NCBI RefSeq assembly: GCF_002949795.1 | Contig: NZ_CP026692.1 | Coordinates: 3,146,545-3,210,544 of the forward strand | Length of the DNA stretch: 64,000 bases | Direction of reading: 5' to 3' | Source of the DNA: Nostoc sp. 'Lobaria pulmonaria (5183) cyanobiont' | GTDB lineage: Bacteria; Cyanobacteriota; Cyanobacteriia; Cyanobacteriales; Nostocaceae | Shown: piece by piece, positions 29,046-37,867 of the stretch | Layout: each line of letters opens with the position of its first letter | Numbering within the stretch: position 1 is the stretch's first letter | The notes under the pieces: generated by a model | What the model was told of the DNA's origin: nothing | The model's input: only the letters and a program-made list of their open reading frames with translations | Databases searched by the model: none | Translations under genes and position numbers: made by a program

Positions 29046-29119
29046 ACTAAGACCCAAATATAGTTATTACAGTGAATGGTGTATGGGGCATAAAAGTAAT
29101 TAATAATGCCACATACACC

Positions 29120-29144
29120 AACCCAGAGAAATTATCTGGGTTTT
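29120..29144 (+). terminator. Terminator between converging genes
   Basis: AACCCAGA (29120-29127) pairs with TCTGGGTT (29135-29142) around a seven-base loop, followed by further T residues. It serves the plus-strand gene and may also end the oxidase operon. Confidence 0.7.
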
Positions 29145-29159
29145 CCTTGCCATCAATTT

Positions 29160-29762
29160 TTACTGCCAAACATAGATCAGGACAAACAAAATAATCCAGA
29201 TAACATCGACGAAGTGCCAAAACAATGAGGTTGCATTTACGCCGTAGTGACCTGTATCGTAATTGCCAGGTAGGAAAGAACGGACCAAAATTATCAACTG
29301 CAACAAAATACCTGTGAAAACGTGCAAACCGTGGAAACCTGTAAGCAGATAGAATGTACTACCAAATATGCCGGAGGTGAAACCAAAGGTGAGACCGTTC
29401 CATTCAATCGCCTGTCCAACTAAAAAGTAAGTTCCCATCGCCATTGTTGCCAATAGAAACAGGCGAAATTTCACTAAGTCATGGCGTTGAAGGGCGCGTT
29501 CTGCTAAGTAAATTACAAAGCTACTAGCAACAAGAATTACTGTATTGATTGCTGGTTCTTTTACTTCTAGTCCAGAAACACCTGCTGGTAGCCAATTAGG
29601 TGTTGTTGTTTTGTAGATGGCATATCCAGCGAAAAAACTCAAGAAAATGACGCTTTCTGACAGCAGGAAGACAATGAAGCCAAACATTTTATTGCCTTCT
29701 TCGTCGTGGCTGTGTTCTGCGCTTGTCTGGTGCAATTCTTCGGAATTGATATAGCTGTCCAT
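29160..29762 (-). CDS. ctaE: Heme-copper oxidase subunit III
   Basis: This 200-residue protein has five membrane helices; the usual first two of the seven-helix form are absent, as in many bacterial enzymes. Signatures are FGFIVFLLSESVIFLSFFAG, LLTGFHGLHVFTGILLQLII and SLFWHFVDVIWIILFVLIY, the last two with the conserved His residues. It stabilises the oxygen-reducing core. It is the last gene of a minus-strand operon after ctaD, 94 nt downstream, the spacer holding only a GC-poor repeat (ACGCAAAG type). Confidence 0.93.
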   Translation of the reverse strand: MDSYINSEELHQTSAEHSHDEEGNKMFGFIVFLLSESVIFLSFFAGYAIYKTTTPNWLPAGVSGLEVKEPAINTVILVASSFVIYLAERALQRHDLVKFRLFLLATMAMGTYFLVGQAIEWNGLTFGFTSGIFGSTFYLLTGFHGLHVFTGILLQLIILVRSFLPGNYDTGHYGVNATSLFWHFVDVIWIILFVLIYVWQ

Positions 29763-29856
29763 TTTGCTTTTTGAGGGGGAATTTTAAACGCAAAGTAACG
29801 CAAAGGGAAGCGCAGAGGTACGCGGAGGGTTTTTGCATCTTCCCGATAGTTTGCGT

Positions 29857-31518
29857 TTATTCTGGGAGGTTGGCTGTCAAGGGTTCTGATTTGCCGTAGC
29901 CGTAGGGTTCGGAAATGATAATGGGAATTTCTTCAAAGTTTTCTACTGGGGGTGGTGAAGAAACTAACCACTCTAGTCCAATTGCCCGCCAAGGATTAGC
30001 AGGTGCTTTCTCGCCTTGCATCCAAGAAATCACCATGTTGAAAATGAAGGGCAAGGTGGACATTCCTAATAGAAATCCGCCCAAGCTAGCGATGACATTC
30101 CAGAATTGATACTCTGGGGCATAGGAAGCAACTCGGCGTAACATTCCTTGCAATCCTAATGGGTGCATAGGCAAAAAGTTGAGGTTGGTGCCGATGAATG
30201 CTAGCCAAAAGTGGATTTTACCCCAGCTTTCCGAGTACATTCGCCCGGTCATTTTGGGGAACCAGTGATAGATGGCAGCATACAAGCCCATCGTCACAGT
30301 GCCGTAGAGAACGTAGTGGAAGTGTCCCACCACAAAGTAAGTGTTATTCACGTGGACATCCACAGGCACAGAGGAAAGCATGATGCCTGTGATACCTGCG
30401 AAGACAAACATGATCAATGCACCCAGGGCGAACAGCATCGGTGTATGTAGTCGCAGTTTACCGCCCCAAATAGTTGCCACCCAAGCGAATACTTTAATTC
30501 CTGTGGGGACAGATACACACATTGTTGTCAGCATGAAAATCAACCGCATCCAACCTGGTGTACCGCTGACGTACATGTGGTGTACCCAAACGATACCGCT
30601 GACTACGGCAATCAAGATCGATGAAACGGCAACTACTTTGTAACCAAATAGGGGTTTACGCGAATAAACTGGGAAGATTTCTGAGAAAATCGCAAAGACG
30701 GGCAAAATAATCACGTAAACGGCGGGGTGGGAGTAGAACCAGAAGTAATGTTGGAACATAACTGGATTCCCACCCTTGGCGGGGTCAAAAAAGCTCGTAC
30801 CAACTGTGAGGTCGAGTAGCAGCATCACCGCGCCTGCTGTCAGTGCAGGTAGTCCGAATAGTTGGATAATCTGGGCGCTAAATACTCCCCAGACAAACAG
30901 AGGCATCCGGAAGAAGCCCATTCCTGGGGCCCGCATCTTGACGATTGTGGTGACAAAGTTCACTGCCCCCATAATTGAGGATACGCCAGATATTGCTACC
31001 GCCAAGAGCCAGATAACTTGACCATTAATTAAGTTACCTGTGGGATTCTGGAGACTGACTGGCGGGTAAGACCACCAGCCGGCTTGGGCTGGGCCACCAG
31101 GAACAAAGAAGCTACCCATCATCAAAATCCCAACTACTGGCACCATCCAAAAGGCGACGGCATTCAGGCGGGGAAATGCCATATCTCGCGCCCCAATCAT
31201 CAGGGGTACTAGATAGTTGGCAAAACCAACTAGTGAGGGAAATGTCCACAAAAACAGCATCACGGTGCCGTGCATGGTGAACATACCGTTGTAGACGGTG
31301 CGATCGACTAAATCTGATTCGGGTGTCATCAGTTCTCCCCGCATCACCATCGCAAAGATACCGCCGACGAGAAAGAAGAAGAATGAGGTAACGAGATACT
31401 GGATACCAATAACTTTATGATCGGTACTAAAGCTGAAGTATTCTTTCCAGTTACTTGAAGATTCGTGCTTGGGCTTCTCATTAGGGAGAAGGATGCCTTC
31501 AATAGGAATATTAGTCAT
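29857..31518 (-). CDS. ctaD: Heme-copper oxidase subunit I, A2 type
   Basis: This 553-residue catalytic subunit has 12 membrane helices. Ligands seen: His82 (TMHGT) and His400 for the low-spin heme, His398 for the high-spin heme, and His263, His312 and His313 for CuB. The D-channel glutamate of A1 enzymes (GHPEVY) is missing; instead there is YSHPAVYV at residues 261-268, the Tyr-Ser hallmark of A2-type oxidases, with Tyr267 placed for the cross-link to His263. It reduces O2 to water and pumps protons. It lies 14 nt after ctaC. Confidence 0.95.
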   Translation of the reverse strand: MTNIPIEGILLPNEKPKHESSSNWKEYFSFSTDHKVIGIQYLVTSFFFFLVGGIFAMVMRGELMTPESDLVDRTVYNGMFTMHGTVMLFLWTFPSLVGFANYLVPLMIGARDMAFPRLNAVAFWMVPVVGILMMGSFFVPGGPAQAGWWSYPPVSLQNPTGNLINGQVIWLLAVAISGVSSIMGAVNFVTTIVKMRAPGMGFFRMPLFVWGVFSAQIIQLFGLPALTAGAVMLLLDLTVGTSFFDPAKGGNPVMFQHYFWFYSHPAVYVIILPVFAIFSEIFPVYSRKPLFGYKVVAVSSILIAVVSGIVWVHHMYVSGTPGWMRLIFMLTTMCVSVPTGIKVFAWVATIWGGKLRLHTPMLFALGALIMFVFAGITGIMLSSVPVDVHVNNTYFVVGHFHYVLYGTVTMGLYAAIYHWFPKMTGRMYSESWGKIHFWLAFIGTNLNFLPMHPLGLQGMLRRVASYAPEYQFWNVIASLGGFLLGMSTLPFIFNMVISWMQGEKAPANPWRAIGLEWLVSSPPPVENFEEIPIIISEPYGYGKSEPLTANLPE

Positions 31519-31532
31519 CGGTTACTTTCCTT

Positions 31533-32453
31533 TTAACCAGGAGAATTGACTAGAGGAGGTGCAGCAGGTGGAACTGTAACCCAACCAGTTTGGACTGATT
31601 GATTGGATGTTTGAGCATACTCAGAAGCCGCTTGATTCTTTGCTGGAGATGGCTTTTGGGTTGCAGCTTGGGCTAGCCACTGCTGATAATCTTCAGGAGA
31701 TTCAACGATTACATTCGCTTGCATCGTCGCAAAGTATGTACCGCTATATTGGGAATCGGTCAATCGGTATTGTCCGGCAAGGATGGGAGTAAATTCAAAG
31801 TCGATCGCATGGTTAGGAATAATATCCTGCTTGAGGCGGAACGCAGGAATATAGAAGCCGTGGAGAACATCCTGTGATTTCAGTGCTAAACGTACCCGGC
31901 GATCGCTTGGTAAATGCAATTCGGTACTAGTAATATCTCTTTCTGGGTAGTGAAAAACCCACGCCCACTGTTTAGCTAGTACGTCAATTTTCTCAACAGG
32001 TTCTGCTAAGGCGTTAGCTGGTGCTGCATAAGCTGATTCCATCGCCAGGGGATTATGCAGATGAACTAGTTCTGATGGGCCTTGAATTCCCATTTGTTCG
32101 TAAACTTGGTAGCTGTAGCTTGCAATCCAAAATACCAAGAGAATTGGGATTGCTGTCCAGACAACTTCTAAGGTGACGTTACCTTCAATCGGGGGGCCGT
32201 CAGTAAAGTCATCTTTGACTGCCCGATGGAAGATTACAGAATAGATCAGAGTACTTGTTACTCCCAAGAAGATAAAGGCACCGAGGGTTACTAAGAAGCT
32301 AATCAAATCATCAATGAGTAGGGATTCAGCTGCTGCTTGGGGAGGAAGCCAGGAGTAAGCCTGCTTGCCGATCCAGATACTGGTAAAAGTCACTGCGATC
32401 GCGCCTGTTAGCAGCGTCAAAATATTTAAAATCTTCTGGATTTTCATGGTCAT
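31533..32453 (-). CDS. ctaC: Heme-copper oxidase subunit II lacking the CuA site
   Basis: The 306-residue subunit has two N-terminal membrane helices (about residues 12-30 and 52-72) and a third hydrophobic stretch at about 97-115, then a periplasmic cupredoxin domain. Of the CuA ligands only His198 (DVLHGFYIPAF) and Met244 remain. Where the cytochrome c oxidase motif has Cys, Cys and His there are Asp233, Ser237 and Phe241 (LTDSQYSGTYFATM). It therefore cannot bind CuA in the normal way and probably serves a quinol oxidase, as known for the alternative respiratory terminal oxidase of cyanobacteria. The tail is Gln/Pro-rich. Confidence 0.92.
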   Translation of the reverse strand: MTMKIQKILNILTLLTGAIAVTFTSIWIGKQAYSWLPPQAAAESLLIDDLISFLVTLGAFIFLGVTSTLIYSVIFHRAVKDDFTDGPPIEGNVTLEVVWTAIPILLVFWIASYSYQVYEQMGIQGPSELVHLHNPLAMESAYAAPANALAEPVEKIDVLAKQWAWVFHYPERDITSTELHLPSDRRVRLALKSQDVLHGFYIPAFRLKQDIIPNHAIDFEFTPILAGQYRLTDSQYSGTYFATMQANVIVESPEDYQQWLAQAATQKPSPAKNQAASEYAQTSNQSVQTGWVTVPPAAPPLVNSPG

Positions 32454-32493
32454 TCGTTATTGGGCATTGGGCATGGGGCATTGGGCAAATGAC

Positions 32494-33111
32494 TTATTTA
32501 AGCGTGGTGTTGAGGTCTTGACCTAATCGCAGCAAACTATCTGCTGTATTGTGTACGCCAAATTCGGTGGCTAGTTGCGCTCCTAGTGTGCCGTGAATGT
32601 ACATAATGAACATGATTGCTATGCCTGCAAACAGGTAGATCCATTGCACTTCTCTATCTGTCTGTTTATATGGTTGTTTGTCCCAAACGAAGCGCTGCCA
32701 TCCTCTCCAGATGGTCATGCCAACAATCAACGTTAATAAGAACACACCACCCATACCATGCCAGAGCATAGTTTCCATTGCCTGCAATCCCCAGGCACTC
32801 TTCATATCAGCTGGTGGTGTTGCCAATAGCATTTCGTAAAATCCTGCTCCTACAGTGAAAAATGTAATAATGCTGCAAGCTAAAATGTTGTACCAGCCAA
32901 CATCAAATAAGTTGTTACGTTCCACAGTAATTGCCAAAAATTTGAAAACCCATTTTTCAAACGGGAACAGAACACCAACGATATCAAAGGTCATGCCAAT
33001 GATGAACAAAGCTATTGTCAGATGGACTAAGTTGGGATGAATGGGAATTGTGTAAGGTAATCCGTTTGCGCCTAGAGAGCCGCTCAATTGGTCAATCAAT
33101 TCTGAGTTCAT
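32494..33111 (-). CDS. DUF2231 membrane protein, oxidase-operon leader 2
   Basis: The chosen start ATG 33111 overlaps the TGA of the preceding gene (ATGA, 33108-33111), giving 205 residues; the longer frame to 33171 would extend inside that gene. It has four membrane helices and the motif GLPYTIPIHPNLVHLTIALF, and resembles the protein encoded by its neighbour. DUF2231 proteins carry conserved His residues (HPNLVH, WHGMGG) that suggest heme or quinone contact. Its position before CuA-less ctaC implies a role in this oxidase. Confidence 0.85.
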   Translation of the reverse strand: MNSELIDQLSGSLGANGLPYTIPIHPNLVHLTIALFIIGMTFDIVGVLFPFEKWVFKFLAITVERNNLFDVGWYNILACSIITFFTVGAGFYEMLLATPPADMKSAWGLQAMETMLWHGMGGVFLLTLIVGMTIWRGWQRFVWDKQPYKQTDREVQWIYLFAGIAIMFIMYIHGTLGAQLATEFGVHNTADSLLRLGQDLNTTLK

Positions 33112-33608
33112 CGCAACAAACCATCCTTTACTGCTTCCACAACTGGCACGGTATGCAATCCATATACCCAAACAAGCTCATCTCCGAGATATACCTGCAA
33201 GCCAACTATCAGGGTTAAAACTAGTCCGGCTCCCAAATAATAAATCGGTACTTTTTGCGGATTACGGGCACGAATTACATAGCGCCAAGCTGTAATCGCT
33301 GTGATAATTCCTGAAAGCGACCAACCAATTAGCGTATGCAAATTCAGCACCGATTTAGCTAGGCTGTAAGGCTGTGCTAATCCTGCTTCAAACTGACCAA
33401 AAATAATTGCGACGAAGATGGCGATCGTGGCAACTAACATATTCCACCAACTCACCTCAAAAAGACCGGATTTCCCAGTAAAATAGCCAATTACATCGCA
33501 GAAGAAAGAAAACAACACCATCGCAATTACGAAGTGGACAACGATGGGATGAACCGTATCTGGATAGGGCAAATTGTGGTCGTTCAAGGATGTAAAATAC
33601 TCAATCAT
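33108..33608 (-). CDS. DUF2231 membrane protein, oxidase-operon leader 1
   Basis: This 166-residue protein has four helices with LPYPDTVHPIVVHFVIAMVL near the N-terminus and LHTLIGWSLSGIITAITAWR, the DUF2231 pattern. It is a paralogue of the next gene and translationally coupled to it by a 4-base overlap. As first gene of the operon its upstream region carries the regulatory sites. A TCCTGGACA/AGGAGA ribosome site (AGGAGAAGACG) precedes the start. Confidence 0.85.
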   Translation of the reverse strand: MIEYFTSLNDHNLPYPDTVHPIVVHFVIAMVLFSFFCDVIGYFTGKSGLFEVSWWNMLVATIAIFVAIIFGQFEAGLAQPYSLAKSVLNLHTLIGWSLSGIITAITAWRYVIRARNPQKVPIYYLGAGLVLTLIVGLQVYLGDELVWVYGLHTVPVVEAVKDGLLR

Positions 33609-34434
33609 CGTCTTCTCCTGGACATATCTACCGCACTTTTGTCAATAAATTTTGGATTTTGGATTGGCGATCGCGCAGTCTTAGCGAGCATCTTTTAGAT
33701 TTATTCCGTCCCAAACGAGATATAAACTAGAAGACCTAATCAAAAATCTAAAATCGCTAGTCAAGCTTTAATAATTGATGGACACTCACTAACATCACCA
33801 CAAGTATCCATCCATAATTGACCGAAATCTGTTCAATATCTGCGCGGTGCAATACGCTTAATCATGTCTTAGCTTTTTGGAGCAAAATCTGGTTAAATTG
33901 CCTACATGGAATAATTTTGGTTTTGATTCATTTCCTTATACCCATAATCTGCAACAGCAATTCTTGATGTAGCTAAATCAAATCGCTGTCGTTTGTTGAT
34001 TTGCTTAACCTATCTTTAGCTTAAGTAAATTTTTATGAATTGTCAAAACAATAAATATTAAACTTTTAAAAGTTCGTTATCTAACAAAAAAATATTTTCA
34101 TAATGTATTCAAATCTGCATTATTTCAAATACAAAAAACTCCAAATATAAGATTTGTCTGTCAGGAATTTCACAATAGTAAAATATTTGTTTGTAATGTA
34201 GATAACAAAAATGTTTGAACTACTCAAAAAGCCCCTGAAAATAAGAAAAGGAAGTAATCAAAGTACAAAAGTGTCGAATTCAGTTAAGTCAGAACCCAGA
34301 AATACAGTTTATTGCAACAGTTCGCTTTTTTCCTTTGATATTATTTTCAGAATTCTTTCATTTTTCTCTTATTTCTGCTAAAGTGAGAAGATTATGAAAT
34401 TGCTATAATCAGATTTAATATCAATAACTTTCAG
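33609..34434. other. Divergent intergenic region between oxidase and Mn-transporter operons
   Basis: This 826-bp AT-rich stretch holds no supported gene. It must contain the promoters for both operons. Long T/A tracts and a GGCGATCGCG site near 33,667 are the only marks seen. Confidence 0.5.
34401..34409 (+). promoter_or_regulatory. Extended -10 element upstream of mntC
   Basis: TGCTATAAT is a perfect TATAAT with a TGn extension, 26 nt before the mntC ATG. No convincing -35 is seen 17 bp upstream. In Synechocystis the orthologous operon is repressed by ManSR under Mn sufficiency; a matching site was not identified here. Confidence 0.45.
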
Positions 34435-35409
34435 ATGCAATTACCGCAGTACGGACAAAAATTGGCTGTAGCGTCTGGGCTGCTATTGGGGCTATGTTTG
34501 GCTGGGTGTAGCCCGTCAGGCTCTAATTCTCAACCACAGTTAAGTCCAAACTCAGCCACAACTACCACCACCAATCTAGATAAAAAAGGTAAAAAAGTAG
34601 TTCTTACCACCTTTACAGTCATTGCAGATATGGCGCAAAACGTGGCGGGAGACAAGGCTATTGTTGAATCCCTCACCAAACCAGGGGCGGAAATTCATGG
34701 TTACGAACCAACTCCTAGCGATTTGGTGAGGGCGCAAAAAGCAGACCTAATTTTGAATAATGGTCTGAATTTAGAGCGTTGGGCACAGAAATTGTATAAT
34801 AGCGTCCCTAATGTACCTCACGTTACTCTAAGTGAGGGAATTAAACCTGTAGAAATTACGGAGGATGCCTATAAGGGGAAACCTAATCCTCATGCTTGGA
34901 TGTCACCACAAAATGCCTTGATTTACGTAGAGAATATTCGCAAGGCATTAGTTAATTTAGACTCAGCGAATGCAGAGACTTATAATACCAATGCCAAAGC
35001 ATACAGCCAAAAGATTAAAGAAGTTGATGAGAAACTGCGAAAAAGCGTGTCGGTAGTTCCAGCAGACAAGCGCTACATGGTAAGCTGTGAAGGCGCTTTC
35101 TCATACGTCACCCGCGATTATGGCTTGAAAGAAGCTTATCTCTGGGCAGTCAACTCTGAACAGCAAGCTACTCCCAAACAGCTAGAAAAAGTCATTGATA
35201 TAGTTAAAAAAAATAAAATACCTGTAGTTTTCTGTGAAAGTACAGTAAACGATGGAGCGCAACGTCAGGTAGCTAGAGAATCAGGAGCAAGGTTTGGTGG
35301 AGTGTTTTACGTTGATTCCCTATCTCCAGCAAACGGCCCAGCACCAACTTATCTCAAGTTGCTAGAACTTAATATTACTACTCTAACTCAGGGATTAGAG
35401 GAAAAGTGA
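34435..35409 (+). CDS. mntC: Manganese/zinc ABC transporter substrate-binding lipoprotein
   Basis: This cluster A-I binding protein has 324 residues. It begins with a lipoprotein signal (LLLGLCLAGCS, Cys25). Metal ligands expected in the fold are His88 (AEIHGYEPTPSD), His153 (NPHAWMSP), Glu219 (SCEGAF) and Asp294 or so (YVDSLS). Two cysteines at 218 and 267, 49 residues apart, match the disulfide of Synechocystis MntC from memory, which favours Mn over Zn. The protein delivers the metal to the permease encoded downstream. It is first in a three-gene operon. Confidence 0.9.
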   Translation: MQLPQYGQKLAVASGLLLGLCLAGCSPSGSNSQPQLSPNSATTTTTNLDKKGKKVVLTTFTVIADMAQNVAGDKAIVESLTKPGAEIHGYEPTPSDLVRAQKADLILNNGLNLERWAQKLYNSVPNVPHVTLSEGIKPVEITEDAYKGKPNPHAWMSPQNALIYVENIRKALVNLDSANAETYNTNAKAYSQKIKEVDEKLRKSVSVVPADKRYMVSCEGAFSYVTRDYGLKEAYLWAVNSEQQATPKQLEKVIDIVKKNKIPVVFCESTVNDGAQRQVARESGARFGGVFYVDSLSPANGPAPTYLKLLELNITTLTQGLEEK

Positions 35410-35558
35410 GCAAGTATGTAAGAATAAATTTAATTATTTAAAATTAGTTTGTAGTAAGGACTTTAGTCCTATTTTGTTCTCTGGAAAACATTACGTGTTC
35501 GCAAAAATGCTGGAGTCACTCACTACAAACTAATGATTAATCTTAGAGGTGATTTTTA

Positions 35559-36338
35559 GTGAAATCTATTAGTATTGATGTCGAAAATCTGACAGTTGCT
35601 TACCACGGCAAAGTTGCTTTACATGGTGCTTCTTTGCAAATTAAAGCAGGTTCAATTAGTGGTTTAGTGGGGATGAATGGTAGTGGTAAATCAACCCTAT
35701 TTAAGGCGATTATGGGTTTTTTAAAGCCAGTTACAGGACAGGTTTTGATTAATGGCTTACCGATAAAAACTGTACAGAAAAAAAGCTTGGTCGCTTATGT
35801 ACCACAGTCAGAAGAAGTGGACTGGAATTTTCCAGTAAGTGTCGAGGATGTGGTGATGATGGGACGCTATGGTTACATGAATATACTGCGAATTCCGGCG
35901 GCGAAAGATCACAGAGTGGTGAGAGAAAGTTTGGAAAGAGTGCAAATGTGGTCAATGCGCGATCGCCAAATAGGAGAACTCTCTGGTGGACAGAAAAAAC
36001 GTGCCTTTCTCGCCCGTGCTTTAGCACAACAGGGAACAGTTTTGCTATTAGATGAACCTTTCACTGGGGTAGATATCAAAACAGAAAAAGCAATGATTGA
36101 CTTATTGTTGGAATTGCGAGAAGAAGGTCATACAATTTTGATTTCTACCCATGATTTAGCTTCTATCACTACTTTCTGCGACCAAGTAGTACTCATTAAC
36201 CGTACTATTTTAGCTTATGGAAATACATCTGAAGTCTTCACAGAAGAGAATCTCTCTCGGACTTTTGGTGGTTCTCTTGGAGATTTATCTTTCAGCAAAA
36301 GTCAGATTATCCGTGGAAAGAAAAGTGAATCTGATTAA
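35559..36338 (+). CDS. mntA: Manganese ABC transporter ATP-binding protein
   Basis: The start is GTG 35559, preceded by GAGGTG. The 259-residue ATPase has Walker [10 protein letters not shown] near residue 44, Q-loop [13 protein letters not shown], signature LSGGQKKR, Walker [13 protein letters not shown] and the switch His (LISTHDL). The insertion [18 protein letters not shown] is typical of Mn/Zn/Fe chelate importers. It powers the MntC/MntB system. The 149-nt gap from mntC contains a copy of the TTTGTAGT repeat, which could weaken read-through. Confidence 0.92.
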   Translation: MKSISIDVENLTVAYHGKVALHGASLQIKAGSISGLVGMNGSGKSTLFKAIMGFLKPVTGQVLINGLPIKTVQKKSLVAYVPQSEEVDWNFPVSVEDVVMMGRYGYMNILRIPAAKDHRVVRESLERVQMWSMRDRQIGELSGGQKKRAFLARALAQQGTVLLLDEPFTGVDIKTEKAMIDLLLELREEGHTILISTHDLASITTFCDQVVLINRTILAYGNTSEVFTEENLSRTFGGSLGDLSFSKSQIIRGKKSESD

Positions 36339-36362
36339 TTACTAATTAATATTATTAAAAGT

Positions 36363-37226
36363 ATGAATACTCTCGCATTCCTAGATTGGTTAACCACGCC
36401 CCTACAGCATGAATTTATGGTGAAGGCAATTTGTGTCAGTGCCTTAGTTGGGGTAGTCTGTTCTGTTTTATCTTGTTTTATGACCCTAAAAGGTTGGGCA
36501 TTGATGGGAGATGCTGTTTCCCATGCGGTAATGCCTGGGGTAGTAATTGCTTATGTTTTAAATATCCCTTTTGCTGTGGGCGCTTTTGTTTTTGGAGTGG
36601 GTTCAGTTATTGCGATCGGTTATATCAAAGCGAAGACGAGAATTAAAGAAGATACTGTCATCGGACTTGTATTTACAGGATTTTTCGCTCTTGGTTTGGT
36701 ACTAGTTTCCAAAACTCCAAGCAGCGTAGACTTGACGCATATTTTGTTTGGAAATGTCTTGGGCATTTCTAATGAAGACATTATCCAAACGGTGATTATT
36801 AGCGTAATTACTTTAGTAACAATAGCTATTTTACGCAAAGACCTCCTATTATTTTGTTTTGACCCCACTCATGCACGTTCCATTGGCTTGAACACAGGAG
36901 CGCTGCATTATATTTTACTATCATTACTCTCGTTAACTGCTGTCGCCGGACTCCAGACAGTGGGAATTATTCTGGTTGTAGCGATGTTAGTTACTCCGGG
37001 AGCAACGGCTTATTTGTTAACAGACCGTTTCGACCACATGATACTAATTGCGATGGCATCAGGAGTATTTTCTAGTGTTATGGGGACTTACATCAGCTAT
37101 CATATCGATGGTGCAACAGGGGGTTGCATAGTTGTGTTGCAAACCTTGTTGTTTGTCATAGCAATGATTTTTGCACCTAAACATGGGTTACTGGTAAGAG
37201 CAAAGAAGCAAGAAAACACTGACTAA
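36363..37226 (+). CDS. mntB: Manganese ABC transporter permease
   Basis: This 287-residue ABC-3 family permease has eight to nine helices. Family marks are the start LTTPLQHEFMVKAICVSALV, LMGDAVSHAVMPGVVIAYVL (channel Asp/His), ILFGNVLGIS, LLLFCFDPTHARSIG and VGIILVVAMLVTPGATAYLL. It forms the transmembrane path for Mn2+ in the cytoplasmic membrane. It lies 24 nt after the ATPase gene, so the pair is cotranscribed. Confidence 0.92.
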   Translation: MNTLAFLDWLTTPLQHEFMVKAICVSALVGVVCSVLSCFMTLKGWALMGDAVSHAVMPGVVIAYVLNIPFAVGAFVFGVGSVIAIGYIKAKTRIKEDTVIGLVFTGFFALGLVLVSKTPSSVDLTHILFGNVLGISNEDIIQTVIISVITLVTIAILRKDLLLFCFDPTHARSIGLNTGALHYILLSLLSLTAVAGLQTVGIILVVAMLVTPGATAYLLTDRFDHMILIAMASGVFSSVMGTYISYHIDGATGGCIVVLQTLLFVIAMIFAPKHGLLVRAKKQENTD

Positions 37227-37275
37227 TTCAGGATGAAATAGCCTTTGCTATTTACGTAACCCCCATTTTGCAGGT

Positions 37276-37863
37276 GTGAGGGCGAAACAAGTGTCGTTTA
37301 AAATTGTGGTAATTGGTACTTCTTTAGGCGGATTATCAGCATTGAAAATCGTCCTGGGAAATTTACCAGCAGACTTCCCTGTGCCGATCGCGATCGTGCA
37401 ACACCGTCACAAAGAGTCTAGCAACACACTCCAGGATTTATTGCAAGAATCCAGTTTGTTGAAAATTCGCGAAGTGGAAGATAAGGAGGAAATACTACCG
37501 GGACATATCTACATAGCCCCAGCAGATTATCATTTACTGGTTGAACCAGGTCACTTTGCTCTTTCGACTGATGAACCTGTTTCTTATGCCCGACCGTCTA
37601 TCGATGTGCTGTTTGAGTCGGCAGCCGATGTTTATACAGAGGAAGTTATTGGTGTAATATTGACAGGAGCAAACCAAGATGGTGTGCAAGGTCTTAAAAA
37701 AATAAAAGCGCGGGGAGGAATTACCATTGTACAGGAACCTGCCACAGCTGAAAGCGACGTTATGCCAGAGGCAGCAATTTCTGCTGTTGAAGTAGACTGG
37801 ATTTTGACACTCTCAAACATTGCTTCCCAAATGGTCAAGCTTTGTCAATTATCACAGAAATAA
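37276..37863 (+). CDS. Stand-alone CheB methylesterase domain
   Basis: The protein has 195 residues, from GTG 37276. It is a bare CheB catalytic domain without the usual N-terminal receiver. The catalytic triad is visible: Ser in VIGTSLGGLSAL (about residue 15), His in AIVQHRHKESS (about 42), Asp in VILTGANQDGVQGL (about 135). Such domains often accompany a hybrid kinase in cyanobacteria and may act on non-chemotaxis targets. It ends four bases before the kinase gene begins, so they form one unit. Confidence 0.9.
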   Translation: MRAKQVSFKIVVIGTSLGGLSALKIVLGNLPADFPVPIAIVQHRHKESSNTLQDLLQESSLLKIREVEDKEEILPGHIYIAPADYHLLVEPGHFALSTDEPVSYARPSIDVLFESAADVYTEEVIGVILTGANQDGVQGLKKIKARGGITIVQEPATAESDVMPEAAISAVEVDWILTLSNIASQMVKLCQLSQK

Positions 37864-37867
37864 ACCG

